A stretch of DNA of 64,000 bases from Thermoleptolyngbya sichuanensis A183 (GCF_013177315.1 NZ_CP053661.1:310001-374000), one strand, 5' to 3'. Counted from the first letter of the stretch, positions 45,271-54,190 are shown. Translations and numbers: made by a program. Notes: generated from the sequence alone by a model not told the origin.

Positions 45271-46293
45271 CTATTTTTTCACGCTATTTTTTGGGGTGGT
45301 TTCTGGGCAAGATACCAGCGGCTCTGCGCCAATGTCGGCCAGCAGTTGGCGATCGCGCTCTTCTGCGGGATTGCCCGTCGTCAGCAGCGTATCGCCATAG
45401 AAAATTGAGTTTGCCCCTGCCAAAAAGCACAGGACCTGGGCTTCGCGGCTGAGCTGGCTGCGTCCGGCACTGAGGCGCACCCTCGCCCTGGGCATGGCGA
45501 TACGGGCAGCGGCACACATCCGCACCAGTTCCAGCGGGTCGATGGGTGGTTGAGCTTCCAGCGCCGTGCCCGCCACGGCCACCAGCGCGTTGATGGGTAC
45601 GCTTTCGGGATGCGGATTCAGGCTAGCCAAGATACTCAGCATCCGGGCGCGATCGCCCAGCCCCTCACCCATGCCGATGATGCCGCCGCAGCAGACCGAA
45701 ATGCCCGCCTGCCGAACCCGTTCCAGCGTTTGCAGGCGATCGCCATAGGTGCGCGTGGTGATGATCTGCCCATAAAATTCGGGGCTGGTGTCGAGGTTGT
45801 GATTATAGGCAGTCAGCCCCGCCGCAGCCAGTTTTTCCGCCTGGGTGTCAGTCAGCATTCCCGCTGTCACGCAGGCCTCCATGCCGAGCGATCGCACGCC
45901 CCGCACCATCTCCAGCATTTGATCAAACGCTTTGCCATCCCGGATTTCGCGCCACGCCCAGCCCATACAAAAGCGCGATGCCCCAGCCGCCTTCGCCCGT
46001 TCCGCCGCCGCCAGCACTGTTTCTACCGAGTGAATTGGCTGTGGCTCGACGGTGGTGCTGTAATGGGCCGATTGTGGGCAGTAGGCGCAGTCTTCCGAAC
46101 ATCCGCCCGTCTTCACGCTCAGCAGCGTCGCCAGTTGAATCTGGTTTGGCGGATTGAACTGACGGTGGATCGTTTGGGCACGATGCACCAGATCCATCAG
46201 CGGCTGTTGCAGCAAATCGAGAACTTCTTCAGTTGTCCAGTCGTGGCGCAGTACAGGGATAGAAGACGCAGCCATAGGTCTTGACGCAAACAT
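45271..46293 (-). CDS. bioB: Biotin synthase
   Basis: Radical SAM enzyme of 340 residues that inserts sulphur into dethiobiotin. Cluster Cys65, Cys69 and Cys72 in [41 protein letters not shown] and [37 protein letters not shown] (Arg and Cys ligands of the second cluster). It is GC-rich (a 60-base line is about 68% GC), unlike bioA upstream. It starts at the ATG at 46293; a second in-frame ATG lies at 46275. The gap to bioA (179 bp) contains a 13-bp tandem array. Confidence 0.97.
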   Translation of the reverse strand: MFASRPMAASSIPVLRHDWTTEEVLDLLQQPLMDLVHRAQTIHRQFNPPNQIQLATLLSVKTGGCSEDCAYCPQSAHYSTTVEPQPIHSVETVLAAAERAKAAGASRFCMGWAWREIRDGKAFDQMLEMVRGVRSLGMEACVTAGMLTDTQAEKLAAAGLTAYNHNLDTSPEFYGQIITTRTYGDRLQTLERVRQAGISVCCGGIIGMGEGLGDRARMLSILASLNPHPESVPINALVAVAGTALEAQPPIDPLELVRMCAAARIAMPRARVRLSAGRSQLSREAQVLCFLAGANSIFYGDTLLTTGNPAEERDRQLLADIGAEPLVSCPETTPKNSVKK

Positions 46294-46359
46294 CAGGGCA
46301 GGTTCTCATCATATCCCTAGCGGGTGACCCTCTAGCGGGTAGAAGCTTTCAGGAATCTA

Positions 46360-46437
46360 ATTGTGGGTGCTGATTGTGGGTGCTGATTGTGGGTGCTGAT
46401 TGTGGGTGCTGATTGTGGGTGCTGATTGTGGGTGCTG
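46360..46437. repeat. Tandem array, 13 bp x 6, perfect
   Basis: Six identical copies of ATTGTGGGTGCTG lie between bioA and bioB, about 70 bp upstream of the bioB start on the minus strand. Perfect copies imply recent expansion or correction. Confidence 0.96.
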
Positions 46438-46472
46438 AAAATTGGGCGTGAAGCCTGAATCTTCAGGTGACT

Positions 46473-47768
46473 TCAAATTAGAAAATCTTTGGACAAATCC
46501 GTCAAGATTTCTCCAATTCCCTGATAGATTTGGGCCAACTCTGTATCACGGATACAATAGGGCGGCAGAATATACAGAACGTTTCCAAGTGGACGTAGCA
46601 GCAGACCTTTGGCGATCGCCCGCTGACGAATTTCCAGCGAAATTGTGTTGAGGTATCCCGATCGTTCTTGGGTCACCAGATCCATCGCTGCAATCGTGCC
46701 CGTAACGCGCAATTTTTCAACAGCAGGATGGTCTTTCAACTGAGCCAACTGTGCATGATGTTTTGCTTCCATACTGCGAAACTGCGGCTCGTATTCAGTC
46801 ATTAGCTCTAGCCCTGCCAGCGCCGCCGCACAGCCCAGCGGGTTGGCCGTATAGCTATGTCCGTGATACAGCGTTTTCAGCGGCTCGTCATCATAGAATG
46901 CATGGTAAATTTCTTCTGAGCAGACTGTTACAGCAAACGGCAAAAAGCCGCCCGTAATTCCTTTAGAAAGACAGAGAATATCAGGCGAAACGCCTGCTTT
47001 ATGACAGGCAAACCAATCCCCCGTGCGCCCAAAGCCCGTCATCACTTCATCAAAGATCAGCAGTGTGTTAAAAGACTGGGCGATCGCCCTCAGTTTTTGC
47101 AAGAACTGGGGTCTACACATCCGCATTCCACCCGCTCCCTGCACCAGCGGCTCAATCATCACTCCTGCAATGCGATCGCCCCGTTCATCTAGCGCTTTCT
47201 CAAGGATTGAAAGCACCTTTGCTTCTGTTTCTTCAGCCGTGCGATCGCCCCAATAGGTTGAGGGAAATGGAACAAACTCCACGTTAAATAGCAAGTTGGA
47301 AAACACCGCCGAAAATAAGGAACGCGCACCCACTGACATTGCGCCAAAGGTGTCCCCATGATAGGCTCCATCAAATGCTAGAAATGTGCTTCTTGCCTGC
47401 CCCTGATTCACCCAGTATTGATACGCCATCTTTAGCCCGACTTCGACCGCCGTTGAGCCATTGTCAGAAAAGAAGACCCGATTAAACGGAGCGCCCAGTT
47501 TTGCGACTAGTTTTTCCGCCAGTTGCTCTGCGGGGTCATGGGTAAACCCAGCAAAAATGACTTGCTCGAGCTGCTGCGCCTGCTGATAGATTGCCTCAGC
47601 AATTTTAGGATGGCAATGTCCATAAGTGTTGACCCACCAGCTTGAGATGCAGTCAATCATTTTGTGCCCATTCTCTAGCTCTAGCCAAACACCCTGCGCG
47701 GATTTGACCTTTAGCGGTTCCAGCGCCGTTTTCGCTTGGGTGAATGGATACCAAATGTGAGGATGCAT
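46473..47768 (-). CDS. bioA: Adenosylmethionine-8-amino-7-oxononanoate aminotransferase
   Basis: PLP enzyme of 431 residues forming 7,8-diaminopelargonate. MHPHIWYPFTQ is the typical N-terminus. SSWWVNTYGHCHPKI, FFSDNGSTAVEVGLKMAYQYW, LIFDEVMTGFGRTGDWFACH and LCLSKGITGGFLP (PLP Lys) are complete, as is LYHGHSYTANPLGCAAAL. The frame extends back over bioD to 47909, but the ATG at 47768 is clear. GC content is low (45% in two sampled 60-base lines). Some cyanobacteria use BioU instead of BioA; this one has a BioA. Confidence 0.96.
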   Translation of the reverse strand: MHPHIWYPFTQAKTALEPLKVKSAQGVWLELENGHKMIDCISSWWVNTYGHCHPKIAEAIYQQAQQLEQVIFAGFTHDPAEQLAEKLVAKLGAPFNRVFFSDNGSTAVEVGLKMAYQYWVNQGQARSTFLAFDGAYHGDTFGAMSVGARSLFSAVFSNLLFNVEFVPFPSTYWGDRTAEETEAKVLSILEKALDERGDRIAGVMIEPLVQGAGGMRMCRPQFLQKLRAIAQSFNTLLIFDEVMTGFGRTGDWFACHKAGVSPDILCLSKGITGGFLPFAVTVCSEEIYHAFYDDEPLKTLYHGHSYTANPLGCAAALAGLELMTEYEPQFRSMEAKHHAQLAQLKDHPAVEKLRVTGTIAAMDLVTQERSGYLNTISLEIRQRAIAKGLLLRPLGNVLYILPPYCIRDTELAQIYQGIGEILTDLSKDFLI

Positions 47769-47784
47769 GGCTTTAAAAAGGTAT

Positions 47785-48408
47785 TTAAGCTCGAAAAAGC
47801 TGATCAAATGCTTGCTTGAGTGTAGCGGGATTGACCTCGGCCAGTGGCTCCAGTTCTGCAAGAATGGGCACGTTGCCGTAGTGGGCGATCGCCGCTCGAT
47901 TTCCCTCATTTTTGGGGCCGTTCACAATCACACCCAAGATAGGAATTTCCATCCGCCGCAGTTGAGCCAGCGACAGCAGGGTATGGTTAATCGTACCCAA
48001 CGTGCTGCGAGCCACCAGACAAACCGGAAGCTGAAACTGTCGGATTAAATCAATCACAAAATCCTCTTCATTGAGCGGCACCATTAGCCCACCTGCCCCT
48101 TCAATAATGAGAGGTTTATATGGCAGTTGAGAGGGTAGCTGAAAATCGGAAAGATAGATCTGAACGCCATCAATCTCAGCGGCGGCATGGGGAGAGAGGG
48201 GCTGCGTTAGCGTGAACCTTTCTGGCAGGAAATGGGAGTCATCTAAACCAGTGACTTTCCGCACGTAATCCGTATCGCTGATCGGATCAAGCCCCGACTG
48301 AATCGGCTTCCAATAGGACGCATTCAGCCCAAGAGTTAGCAAGGCAGAGACGACCGTTTTTCCTACGTTAGTATCGGTTCCTGTAATGAAGAATTTTTCT
48401 GGAAACAT
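47785..48408 (-). CDS. bioD: Dethiobiotin synthetase
   Basis: ATP-dependent carboxylase/ligase of 207 residues forming the ureido ring of dethiobiotin. P-loop GTDTNVGKT at residues 10-18, then YWKPIQSG and IIEGAGGLMVPLNE, and LVARSTLGTINHTLLSLAQLRRMEIPILGVIVNGP. The length is normal. It lies 16 bp upstream of bioA and 14 bp downstream of bioC, all on the minus strand. GC content is about 48% in a sampled line, like bioC and bioA. Confidence 0.95.
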   Translation of the reverse strand: MFPEKFFITGTDTNVGKTVVSALLTLGLNASYWKPIQSGLDPISDTDYVRKVTGLDDSHFLPERFTLTQPLSPHAAAEIDGVQIYLSDFQLPSQLPYKPLIIEGAGGLMVPLNEEDFVIDLIRQFQLPVCLVARSTLGTINHTLLSLAQLRRMEIPILGVIVNGPKNEGNRAAIAHYGNVPILAELEPLAEVNPATLKQAFDQLFRA

Positions 48409-48422
48409 GACGGCATCTTTGG

Positions 48423-49250
48423 TTAAAGTTTATTGCGAGAAATAGTGAAATAGGCTACGTCATAGTGAATTCCTCCGGAAAGACTTGCAAATTCATCGAG
48501 TGCGCTAACCAACTGTTTAAAGTCTGAAATGGAAAGCTTGGTTTGGGAAAGGCTAGTTCCCGCACCAATTTGCTTTAAGCTTCGGAAGAAATCGCGTGAA
48601 GACGTGAAGGAAATGCCGATGGATTGTTGCCAATATCGAGTTTGAACAGGCCGAGATGCGAGGAATTGGGCGATCGCCCCCGGATCAGGCAGGGGATTTC
48701 CGGTAAAGGGTAAGTCCAGGCTTCGACAGGCTGCTTTCCACTCTGGAAAACTGTGATAGGTCGGAAACGAGATGAGAATTTTGCCGCCCGGTTTGAGGGC
48801 AGAAATCCAGCGATCTAGCGCAGGCTCAAGCTGCTGAAACCACTGCACGACGAAGCTGCTAATAATCAACGCATAGCTCCTGGAAATGGGTTGCCAAAGT
48901 TCGCCGTCAAGGGTTCTGAAGGTCATTTCAGAGGAATGGCTGATCTGAGAAACTTTCTGCTGGCACACGGTGAGCATTGATTGGGATAAGTCAGTAATTT
49001 CCAGAGGGCGATCGCCCATCTTCTTTACTAATCCTTGAGTCAAAAAACCCGTACCGCAGCCAAGCTCAATCACATTTCCAGAAGTCAGTTCAGGACGCAC
49101 TCGATCGAGTTCCTCTAGCAACCAGGCCGCGCATTCTTTTTGCACCAAAGCTGCCTGATCATATTGCTTTGCAGCTTGTCCAAAGGCTTCTTCAATCTGG
49201 CATTTTGCATGGGTTTTCTCTAAAGCATTAGCGCTGTTTTCTAAAATCAT
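48423..49250 (-). CDS. bioC: Malonyl-ACP O-methyltransferase
   Basis: SAM-dependent methyltransferase of 275 residues that caps malonyl-ACP so that fatty-acid enzymes can build the pimeloyl chain. The SAM loop is IELGCGTGFLTQGL (61-74), followed by DLSQSMLTVCQQK and LKPGGKILISFPTYHSF, with the C-terminal part IGAGTSLSQTKLSISDF. The start codon overlaps the stop of the upstream esterase gene by four bases (ATGA), indicating translational coupling. GC content is about 47% in a sampled line. Confidence 0.92.
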   Translation of the reverse strand: MILENSANALEKTHAKCQIEEAFGQAAKQYDQAALVQKECAAWLLEELDRVRPELTSGNVIELGCGTGFLTQGLVKKMGDRPLEITDLSQSMLTVCQQKVSQISHSSEMTFRTLDGELWQPISRSYALIISSFVVQWFQQLEPALDRWISALKPGGKILISFPTYHSFPEWKAACRSLDLPFTGNPLPDPGAIAQFLASRPVQTRYWQQSIGISFTSSRDFFRSLKQIGAGTSLSQTKLSISDFKQLVSALDEFASLSGGIHYDVAYFTISRNKL

Positions 49251-49966
49251 GCGGGAGGTAGAGAATGAATAGCGGCGATCGCTCGTTCCCAGCAGCGCTC
49301 AAAATGCGTTAAATGCAGCAGATGTCCGGCATCGGGAATCGAGATAAACTCCGCCCTCGCCAGCAGATGCGTGGCTTGCTCAGGGGTATCTGGAAATGGA
49401 ACAATGCGATCGCTCTGTCCATGAAAGGCAATGGCATAAGATGTTTGCGGCAAGTGGTCGAGATTCTGAATCGACTCATCTAACCGTTGCAAATCTTGCA
49501 GCAAGAGTGCAGAATTGAGCCGATTTTCGCGAACCCGAAAACTTTCAGAAGGTTCACACCAGGCTGGATCAATCTCGACGGGTGAGAAACACTTTTTGTA
49601 GAAGTTTTGCAAGACCAGGCTCGGTGTTTTTTCAAACTGCTGAATCATGATTTGTAGAATGCTTTTTGAGCGATCGCGCGATCGCCCCGACAGCGGATGA
49701 AACGATGAAAATCCGCTGAAGACTAGCACTAGATCGGCCTGATGCATCTGCTCAACTGGACAGAGATGCAGCCCATAGGAATGAGCCAGAATCACTTTAC
49801 GGGAAGGCTGTTGGCTAAAACCGGGCTGATTGGGCAAGCCAAAATAGCCCCGGTCGAATAGTTGCACCTCAACGCCCGCAGTTTTCAACGCCGCCGCCCA
49901 CGGCTGCCACAGGTCTGCGTCAAACCCCCAGCCGTGATAGGCGATCGCCTCAATGCCGCTGCCCAT
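49247..49966 (-). CDS. bioH: BioH-like carboxylesterase of the biotin cluster
   Basis: Alpha/beta hydrolase of 239 residues in the place of pimeloyl-ACP methyl ester esterase. AYHGWGFDADLWQPW provides the oxyanion region. The nucleophile elbow is ILAHSYGLHL with Ser63, where the usual Gly before His is Ala. The probable acid is Asp186 (QSDRIVPF), and His215 (DAGHLLHL) completes the triad. BioG and BioK are alternative esterases of this step, so the symbol is by role. It overlaps bioF by 17 bp and bioC by 4 bp. Confidence 0.75.
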   Translation of the reverse strand: MGSGIEAIAYHGWGFDADLWQPWAAALKTAGVEVQLFDRGYFGLPNQPGFSQQPSRKVILAHSYGLHLCPVEQMHQADLVLVFSGFSSFHPLSGRSRDRSKSILQIMIQQFEKTPSLVLQNFYKKCFSPVEIDPAWCEPSESFRVRENRLNSALLLQDLQRLDESIQNLDHLPQTSYAIAFHGQSDRIVPFPDTPEQATHLLARAEFISIPDAGHLLHLTHFERCWERAIAAIHSLPPA

Positions 49967-51125
49967 GCCCGTTCCTCAACGCGCCAATTAATGATCCTAA
50001 ATGCTGTCTGGTGTGCTGGCTAGAGAGTGCGAGCCGCAGTCGTGCCGTCCCCTGGGGAACCGTTGGTGGGCGAATGGCCGCAGCAAGGATGCCCTGGGTT
50101 TCTAGCCATTGAGCCAGGGACAGCGCCCGTTCCGCCTCGCCCAGCATGATAGGAATAATGTGCGTGGAGGATGGCCCGGTGTCGAATCCTGCCGCCCGAA
50201 GCTGGTTTCGCAACGTCTCTGCGTGCCGGGTCAACCTCTGGCGATCGCCCTCCAGACTGGGCATCAGCTTCAGCGCAGCGGCGATCGCCCCAATCACACT
50301 GGGGGGCAACGCCGTGGTGTAAATAAAGCCGGGGCAGGCGTTGATCAAATAGTCCCGCAGTCGCGCCGAGCAAACCAGGAACGCACCAAACGCACCAAAG
50401 GCTTTGCCCAGCGTGCCCATCGCCAGATCTACGCCAGGATTGCCCATCGCCAGCCCCATTCCCCCTGCACCCAGCACCCCGATCGCGTGGGCCTCGTCCA
50501 GATACAAAATCGCGCCGTAGGTCTGCGCCAGGTGAACAAGCCGATCGACATCCGCGCGATCGCCATCCATGCTGAACACCGTTTCCGACACAATCACGAC
50601 ACGACTGTAGCGCTGATTCACCGCCTGTCGCAGCAGCGATTCCAGATGCTCGTGGTCGTTGTGCCGATAGCGGGTTAGCGTGGCGCGGCTGGCTAGTGCG
50701 CCGTTGAGCAAGCTGCTGTGAACTAGGCGATCGCACAAGACCAGCGCATGTCGGTCGAGCAGCGCCCCCAAAACCGTTACATTTGCCTGAAACCCAGAAT
50801 TGAACAATAGCGCCGCTTCGCGTCCGCAGTCCGCCGCCAACGCCGCCTCTAGCTGCTGGTGAATGTCGAAACTGCCCGTCACCAGCCGCGACGCAGTTGC
50901 ACCCGTGCCGTAGCGCTGCGTATAGTCCTGGGCAGCGGCAATCAGCACCGGATGTTTGGACAATCCCAAATAGTCATTGGCGCTAAAGTTCACCAAGGTC
51001 TTGCCCTGCTTTTGCACATGGACGGCATCGAGCGGCACAACCCCTTGGAGCGATCGCCTCGTTTGCTGGCGCGATCGCCCCTCCAAAAACGCCTCAACAA
51101 ACGCAAACTTGTCCTCTTGCCCCAT
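49950..51125 (-). CDS. bioF: 8-amino-7-oxononanoate synthase
   Basis: PLP enzyme of 391 residues condensing pimeloyl-ACP with alanine. NFSANDYLGLSKHPVL, GATASRLVTGSFDIHQQLEAALA, DEAHAIGVLGAGG and MGTLGKAFGAFGAF (PLP Lys) are present. It begins the minus-strand cluster bioF-bioH-bioC-bioD-bioA-bioB. The ATG at 51125 is chosen over a TTG at 51134. Its DNA is GC-rich (a 60-base line is about 68% GC), in contrast to the next four genes. Confidence 0.95.
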   Translation of the reverse strand: MGQEDKFAFVEAFLEGRSRQQTRRSLQGVVPLDAVHVQKQGKTLVNFSANDYLGLSKHPVLIAAAQDYTQRYGTGATASRLVTGSFDIHQQLEAALAADCGREAALLFNSGFQANVTVLGALLDRHALVLCDRLVHSSLLNGALASRATLTRYRHNDHEHLESLLRQAVNQRYSRVVIVSETVFSMDGDRADVDRLVHLAQTYGAILYLDEAHAIGVLGAGGMGLAMGNPGVDLAMGTLGKAFGAFGAFLVCSARLRDYLINACPGFIYTTALPPSVIGAIAAALKLMPSLEGDRQRLTRHAETLRNQLRAAGFDTGPSSTHIIPIMLGEAERALSLAQWLETQGILAAAIRPPTVPQGTARLRLALSSQHTRQHLGSLIGALRNGHGQRH

Positions 51126-51169
51126 TCCCGCCAATCGCCAATATCGTCATGCCTGCCGATTTCAAAGCA

Positions 51170-51233
51170 GCTCCGTTCTTCGTTCTTCCCTCTTCGTTCT
51201 TCCCTCTTCCCTCTTCCTCCTTCCCTCTTCCCC
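51170..51233. repeat. Pyrimidine-rich CTTCGTTCTTCCCT-type repeat
   Basis: Runs of CGTTCTTCCCTCTT and shorter CTTCCCT units between bioF and the divergent SRPBCC gene. The same motif on the opposite strand recurs at 53927-53993. Confidence 0.85.
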
Positions 51234-51292
51234 AGAAACTTTGTAGAGTAAAGCAGTAGCCCCAACTGATCGCAGCTTCTCATTCTCCCATC

Positions 51293-51739
51293 ATGGCCGA
51301 CTGGTTAGATCACACCGTTCAAGTCGAAGTCGAAGCGCCCATCGAGCGGGTGTGGGGACTCTGGTCTGACCTAGAGCAAATGCCCAAGTGGATGAAGTGG
51401 ATCGACTCAGTGACAATTCAGCCAGATAACCCGGACCTGTCGCGCTGGAAGCTGGCCTCTAGTGGGTTCGAGTTTAGCTGGCAGTCCCGTATCACCAAGC
51501 TGGTGCAACACCAGATCATGCAGTGGGAATCGGTGGACGGACTGCCCAACCGGGGCGCAATCCGGTTTTACGATCGGGGCGATCGCAGCGTAGTAAAGCT
51601 CACGGTGTCTTACGCGATCCCCGGTATTTTGGGCAAAGTGATGGACAACCTGTTTCTGGGTCGCCTGGTGGAATCGACGCTGCAAGCCGATCTCAACCGA
51701 TTCCGCGACTACGCGCTACGGGCAGAGTTGTCGAGCTAA
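51293..51739 (+). CDS. SRPBCC-family (cyclase/dehydrase-like) protein
   Basis: Protein of 148 residues with a START/Bet v1-like fold: VEVEAPIERVWGLWSDLEQMPKWMKWIDSVTI at the start is the family signature, and the C-terminal long helix is GRLVESTLQADLNRFRDYAL. The ligand is unknown. In cyanobacteria such proteins occur beside carotenoid or lipid genes, but nothing here fixes a role. It is divergent from bioF, so the two share a 167-bp promoter region containing the CTTCCCT repeats. Confidence 0.88.
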   Translation: MADWLDHTVQVEVEAPIERVWGLWSDLEQMPKWMKWIDSVTIQPDNPDLSRWKLASSGFEFSWQSRITKLVQHQIMQWESVDGLPNRGAIRFYDRGDRSVVKLTVSYAIPGILGKVMDNLFLGRLVESTLQADLNRFRDYALRAELSS

Positions 51740-52095
51740 TCGAAAAAATCTCTGGCGCTAGGCGATATAAGAATTTCGGCGCAAAATCTGCGACGCAAGG
51801 TTAGTTCCTAATTCACAAGGACAGAGGGCGGGCAGAGAGCGATCGCGCAAGGTCTGAGCAATGCCTGCTCTGGTTCTTCAAGCAACTCCCTACCAAGCCA
51901 TCTCTCGTATTAGCTTGCAGGCTCCTGATCCAGCCTCCAGCCGGGAGGGTGCATTTTGAGCAGAAAAAATTTAGAATTGCTCGTATATTCTGTTTAAGTT
52001 CTACAAATGTTTGAACGGCTTTGTAGCTTTTGTTATTGATCCGTTATAAAAACAATAGATTCCATAGAATTTCTAAACGTTAAACCCAGTTTTTA
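51740..52095. other. Intergenic region upstream of rpaA
   Basis: A 356-bp gap. The 150 bp next to rpaA are AT-rich and probably hold its promoter. No clear repeat, RNA or operator is seen. Confidence 0.5.
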
Positions 52096-52830
52096 ATGAT
52101 GCCTCGGATACTTGTAATCGACGACGACGTTTCCATCTCAGAGCTAGTAGCCGTCAATCTAGAAATGGCTGGATATGACGTGAGCCAGGCCGCAGACGGG
52201 GTCAAAGGTCAGGCGTTGGCACTGCAACTGTTGCCCGACCTGATTATGCTCGATCTGATGTTGCCAAAGGTAGACGGCTTTACCGTGTGCCAGCGGCTTC
52301 GGCGAGACGAGCGCACAGCCGACATCCCCGTGCTAATGCTCACCGCCCTCAGTCAGACCCAAGACAAGGTGGAAGGTTTCAATGCGGGCGCAGACGACTA
52401 CCTCACCAAGCCCTTCGAGGTGGAGGAAATGCTGGCGAGAGTCCGCGCCCTCCTGCGCCGCACTGATCGCATTCCCCAGGCAGCAAAGCATACGGAAATC
52501 CTGAACTATGGCCCGCTGACGCTGGTGCCAGAGCGGCTAGAAGCTATCTGGTTTGACCAGACCGTAAAGCTCACCCATTTGGAATTCGAGCTACTGCACT
52601 GCCTGCTGCAACGGCATGGGCAGACAGTTTCCCCTAGCGAAATTCTGAAGGAAGTCTGGGGTTATGATCCCGACGATGATATTGAGACGATTCGGGTTCA
52701 TGTCCGGCATCTGCGAACCAAGCTAGAGCCTGATCCCCGCCATCCCCGCTATATCAAAACGGTTTACGGCGCAGGCTACTGTCTGGAGCTTCCAGCCACA
52801 GCTGCTTCGGCAGAGACGGCAGAAGTATAG
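52096..52830 (+). CDS. rpaA: Response regulator RpaA (OmpR type)
   Basis: Circadian-output and phycobilisome-associated regulator of 244 residues. Receiver domain: [25 protein letters not shown], phosphoacceptor Asp53 in [10 protein letters not shown], Thr/Lys switch residues in MLTAL and YLTKPF. Winged-helix DNA-binding domain: [56 protein letters not shown]. The sequence agrees closely with RpaA as I remember it, including [15 protein letters not shown] and [11 protein letters not shown]. Its kinase SasA is not in the window. A second ATG lies at 52099. A terminator follows. Confidence 0.93.
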   Translation: MMPRILVIDDDVSISELVAVNLEMAGYDVSQAADGVKGQALALQLLPDLIMLDLMLPKVDGFTVCQRLRRDERTADIPVLMLTALSQTQDKVEGFNAGADDYLTKPFEVEEMLARVRALLRRTDRIPQAAKHTEILNYGPLTLVPERLEAIWFDQTVKLTHLEFELLHCLLQRHGQTVSPSEILKEVWGYDPDDDIETIRVHVRHLRTKLEPDPRHPRYIKTVYGAGYCLELPATAASAETAEV

Positions 52831-52876
52831 AGACGGTAGACGTACAGATCGTCGTGCATGTCCGGCGCAGGGGTAT

Positions 52877-52905
52877 GAGTGCTGCATCAGCACTCTTGCG
52901 TTTTT
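52877..52905 (+). terminator. Rho-independent terminator of rpaA
   Basis: GAGTGCT (52877-52883) pairs with AGCACTC (52889-52895) across a 5-nt loop, followed by TTGCGTTTTT. Confidence 0.78.
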
Positions 52906-53003
52906 GGGACGTTGTGAAGCGGGTCTGTCTCAATGCTCCCAAATGGCGCTACGGATAGAATTGCTGGAAGCCCCGCACCGCCTGATTGGTAATCCAAATT
53001 CAC

Positions 53004-53045
53004 CAGTTCAAATCTGTCAGTTCAAATTCGCCAGTTCAAATTCGA
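53004..53045. repeat. Tandem array, 14 bp x 3
   Basis: Units CAGTTCAAATCTGT, CAGTTCAAATTCGC and CAGTTCAAATTCGA, between rpaA and the Mo-nitro_C gene. Confidence 0.88.
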
Positions 53046-53108
53046 GAACTAACATAGGCGTTTGTCGATTCTCGGCAAAGCCCCAGCGAATCCGTAAATG
53101 CGTCCGGC

Positions 53109-53519
53109 TTAGCAGTAGGGCGTTACATCTACCCGGCATTCGTCTGCTAGGTAACACAGTGCCCGAAACCGAAGCGCTACAACCTCTTCGTAGACGGGAT
53201 TGAGCTTACACAGCGGCGGAATCCGAAGAATCGTTTTCCCCAAGACCCGCACCTCTCGCTCGAAGGGACACCGGGCGGGGATCGCCTGACAAATCCGACG
53301 GGCCTGAGCTTCACTTGAAATTTCAATATTGTTGAGCCATTGGCGTAGGGGTTGCAATGGCGCACACTGCGGACGCAGCGAGGGTGCAACAAATGCTGTT
53401 CTGTAGAGCGTGGCTGGGGGCTGGGGGGCTGTATTGGAGTGACTTGTTGCAGCGTCGTTGGGGAGCCATGTCCAGCTAGAGAGCGCCAGATCCGGGGTTC
53501 TGTAATGCGACCAATTCAT
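53109..53519 (-). CDS. Mo-dependent nitrogenase C-terminal domain protein
   Basis: Protein of 136 residues. The C-terminal 80 residues (LQPLRQWLNNIEISSEAQARRICQAIPARCPFEREVRVLGKTILRIPPLCKLNPVYEEVVALRFRALCYL) match the small cyanobacterial Mo-nitro_C family. Conserved cysteines are Cys in ARCPFER, PPLCKLNP, RALCYLA and TPYC. Despite its name, the family is not proof of nitrogen fixation: it is found in non-fixing strains as well, and its function is unknown. No nif gene is in the window. The start is ATG. Confidence 0.83.
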   Translation of the reverse strand: MNWSHYRTPDLALSSWTWLPNDAATSHSNTAPQPPATLYRTAFVAPSLRPQCAPLQPLRQWLNNIEISSEAQARRICQAIPARCPFEREVRVLGKTILRIPPLCKLNPVYEEVVALRFRALCYLADECRVDVTPYC

Positions 53520-54190
53520 GTCAATACCTCGCCCTGCAATGGAGGGATGTGACGGTGAGAGAAGGACTTTGCGCTAAGTTTGCGTTAATCCGGTAAGTAA
53601 ACCGCTAAGTAAACCGCGAGAAGGCAGCAAAAGGAGCGGATAAGAAACTGTTAGTTAACCTTTTCTACAAGCTGTAGAGAGCCGCTACTGCAACCAACCT
53701 AACGCTTTATTGATGAAGTTGGGGTAGTGCTGTAGACATTGCAGTGTGAATAATTTACGAGCTTTCTAAGCTACGGCTAGAGGTTGATGGGCACACTGCG
53801 ATCGCCCTCTGCTGCTCTGCCCTCAGATTGCCCCCTGCCTAATCGAAGGATTCGCGTGGGATTACGGAATTCTGGCAATAATGCGATCGCCCTACTGGGG
53901 AATTTACGTGCTTTGTAGGCCGTAAAAATGAAAAACGAAGAACGAAGAACGAAGAGGGAAGAACGAAGAGGGAAGAACGAAGAACGAAACGGAAGAATTG
54001 TAAGGGGGTAGGGGGTTCTGGGGTGGGGTAGGGTTGGGATTGGTCAACTGCGGGATCGCACAACGTGGTAGGCTCGTAGGGCGATCGCCCACCAATGTTT
54101 CTTGCACGGTTGCTTGCTTTCTCTTCGCTTTCCTGTGCTGGCGTTCTCGCTAACTTACCCACTCACTTTTTTCTGGCATCGATCCCTACC
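53520..54190. other. Intergenic region upstream of menB
   Basis: A 671-bp gap between the divergent Mo-nitro_C gene and menB. It holds the purine-rich repeat at 53927-53993, two AAGTAAACCGC copies near 53597-53617 and HIP1 sites. No gene is recognised. Frames through the purine repeat encode only Arg/Glu- or Ser/Leu-rich artefacts. Confidence 0.5.
53927..53993. repeat. Purine-rich GAAGAACGAAGAGG repeat
   Basis: Seven or so alternating GAACGAAGA and GGGAAGAA units in tandem, upstream of menB. It is the reverse complement of the repeat near 51170-51233. Confidence 0.85.

Noticed and set aside
46360-46437. CRISPR array
   Set aside because: The 13-bp copies are directly adjacent with no spacers; a simple tandem repeat. 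No other CRISPR-like array or cas gene was seen in the window.
52990-53045. GTTCAAATC resembling a tRNA T-loop
   Set aside because: It recurs as a 14-bp tandem array with no acceptor or anticodon stem.
53109-53519. Evidence for nitrogen fixation
   Set aside because: The Mo-nitro_C family occurs without nif genes; no nifHDK or related gene is in the window.
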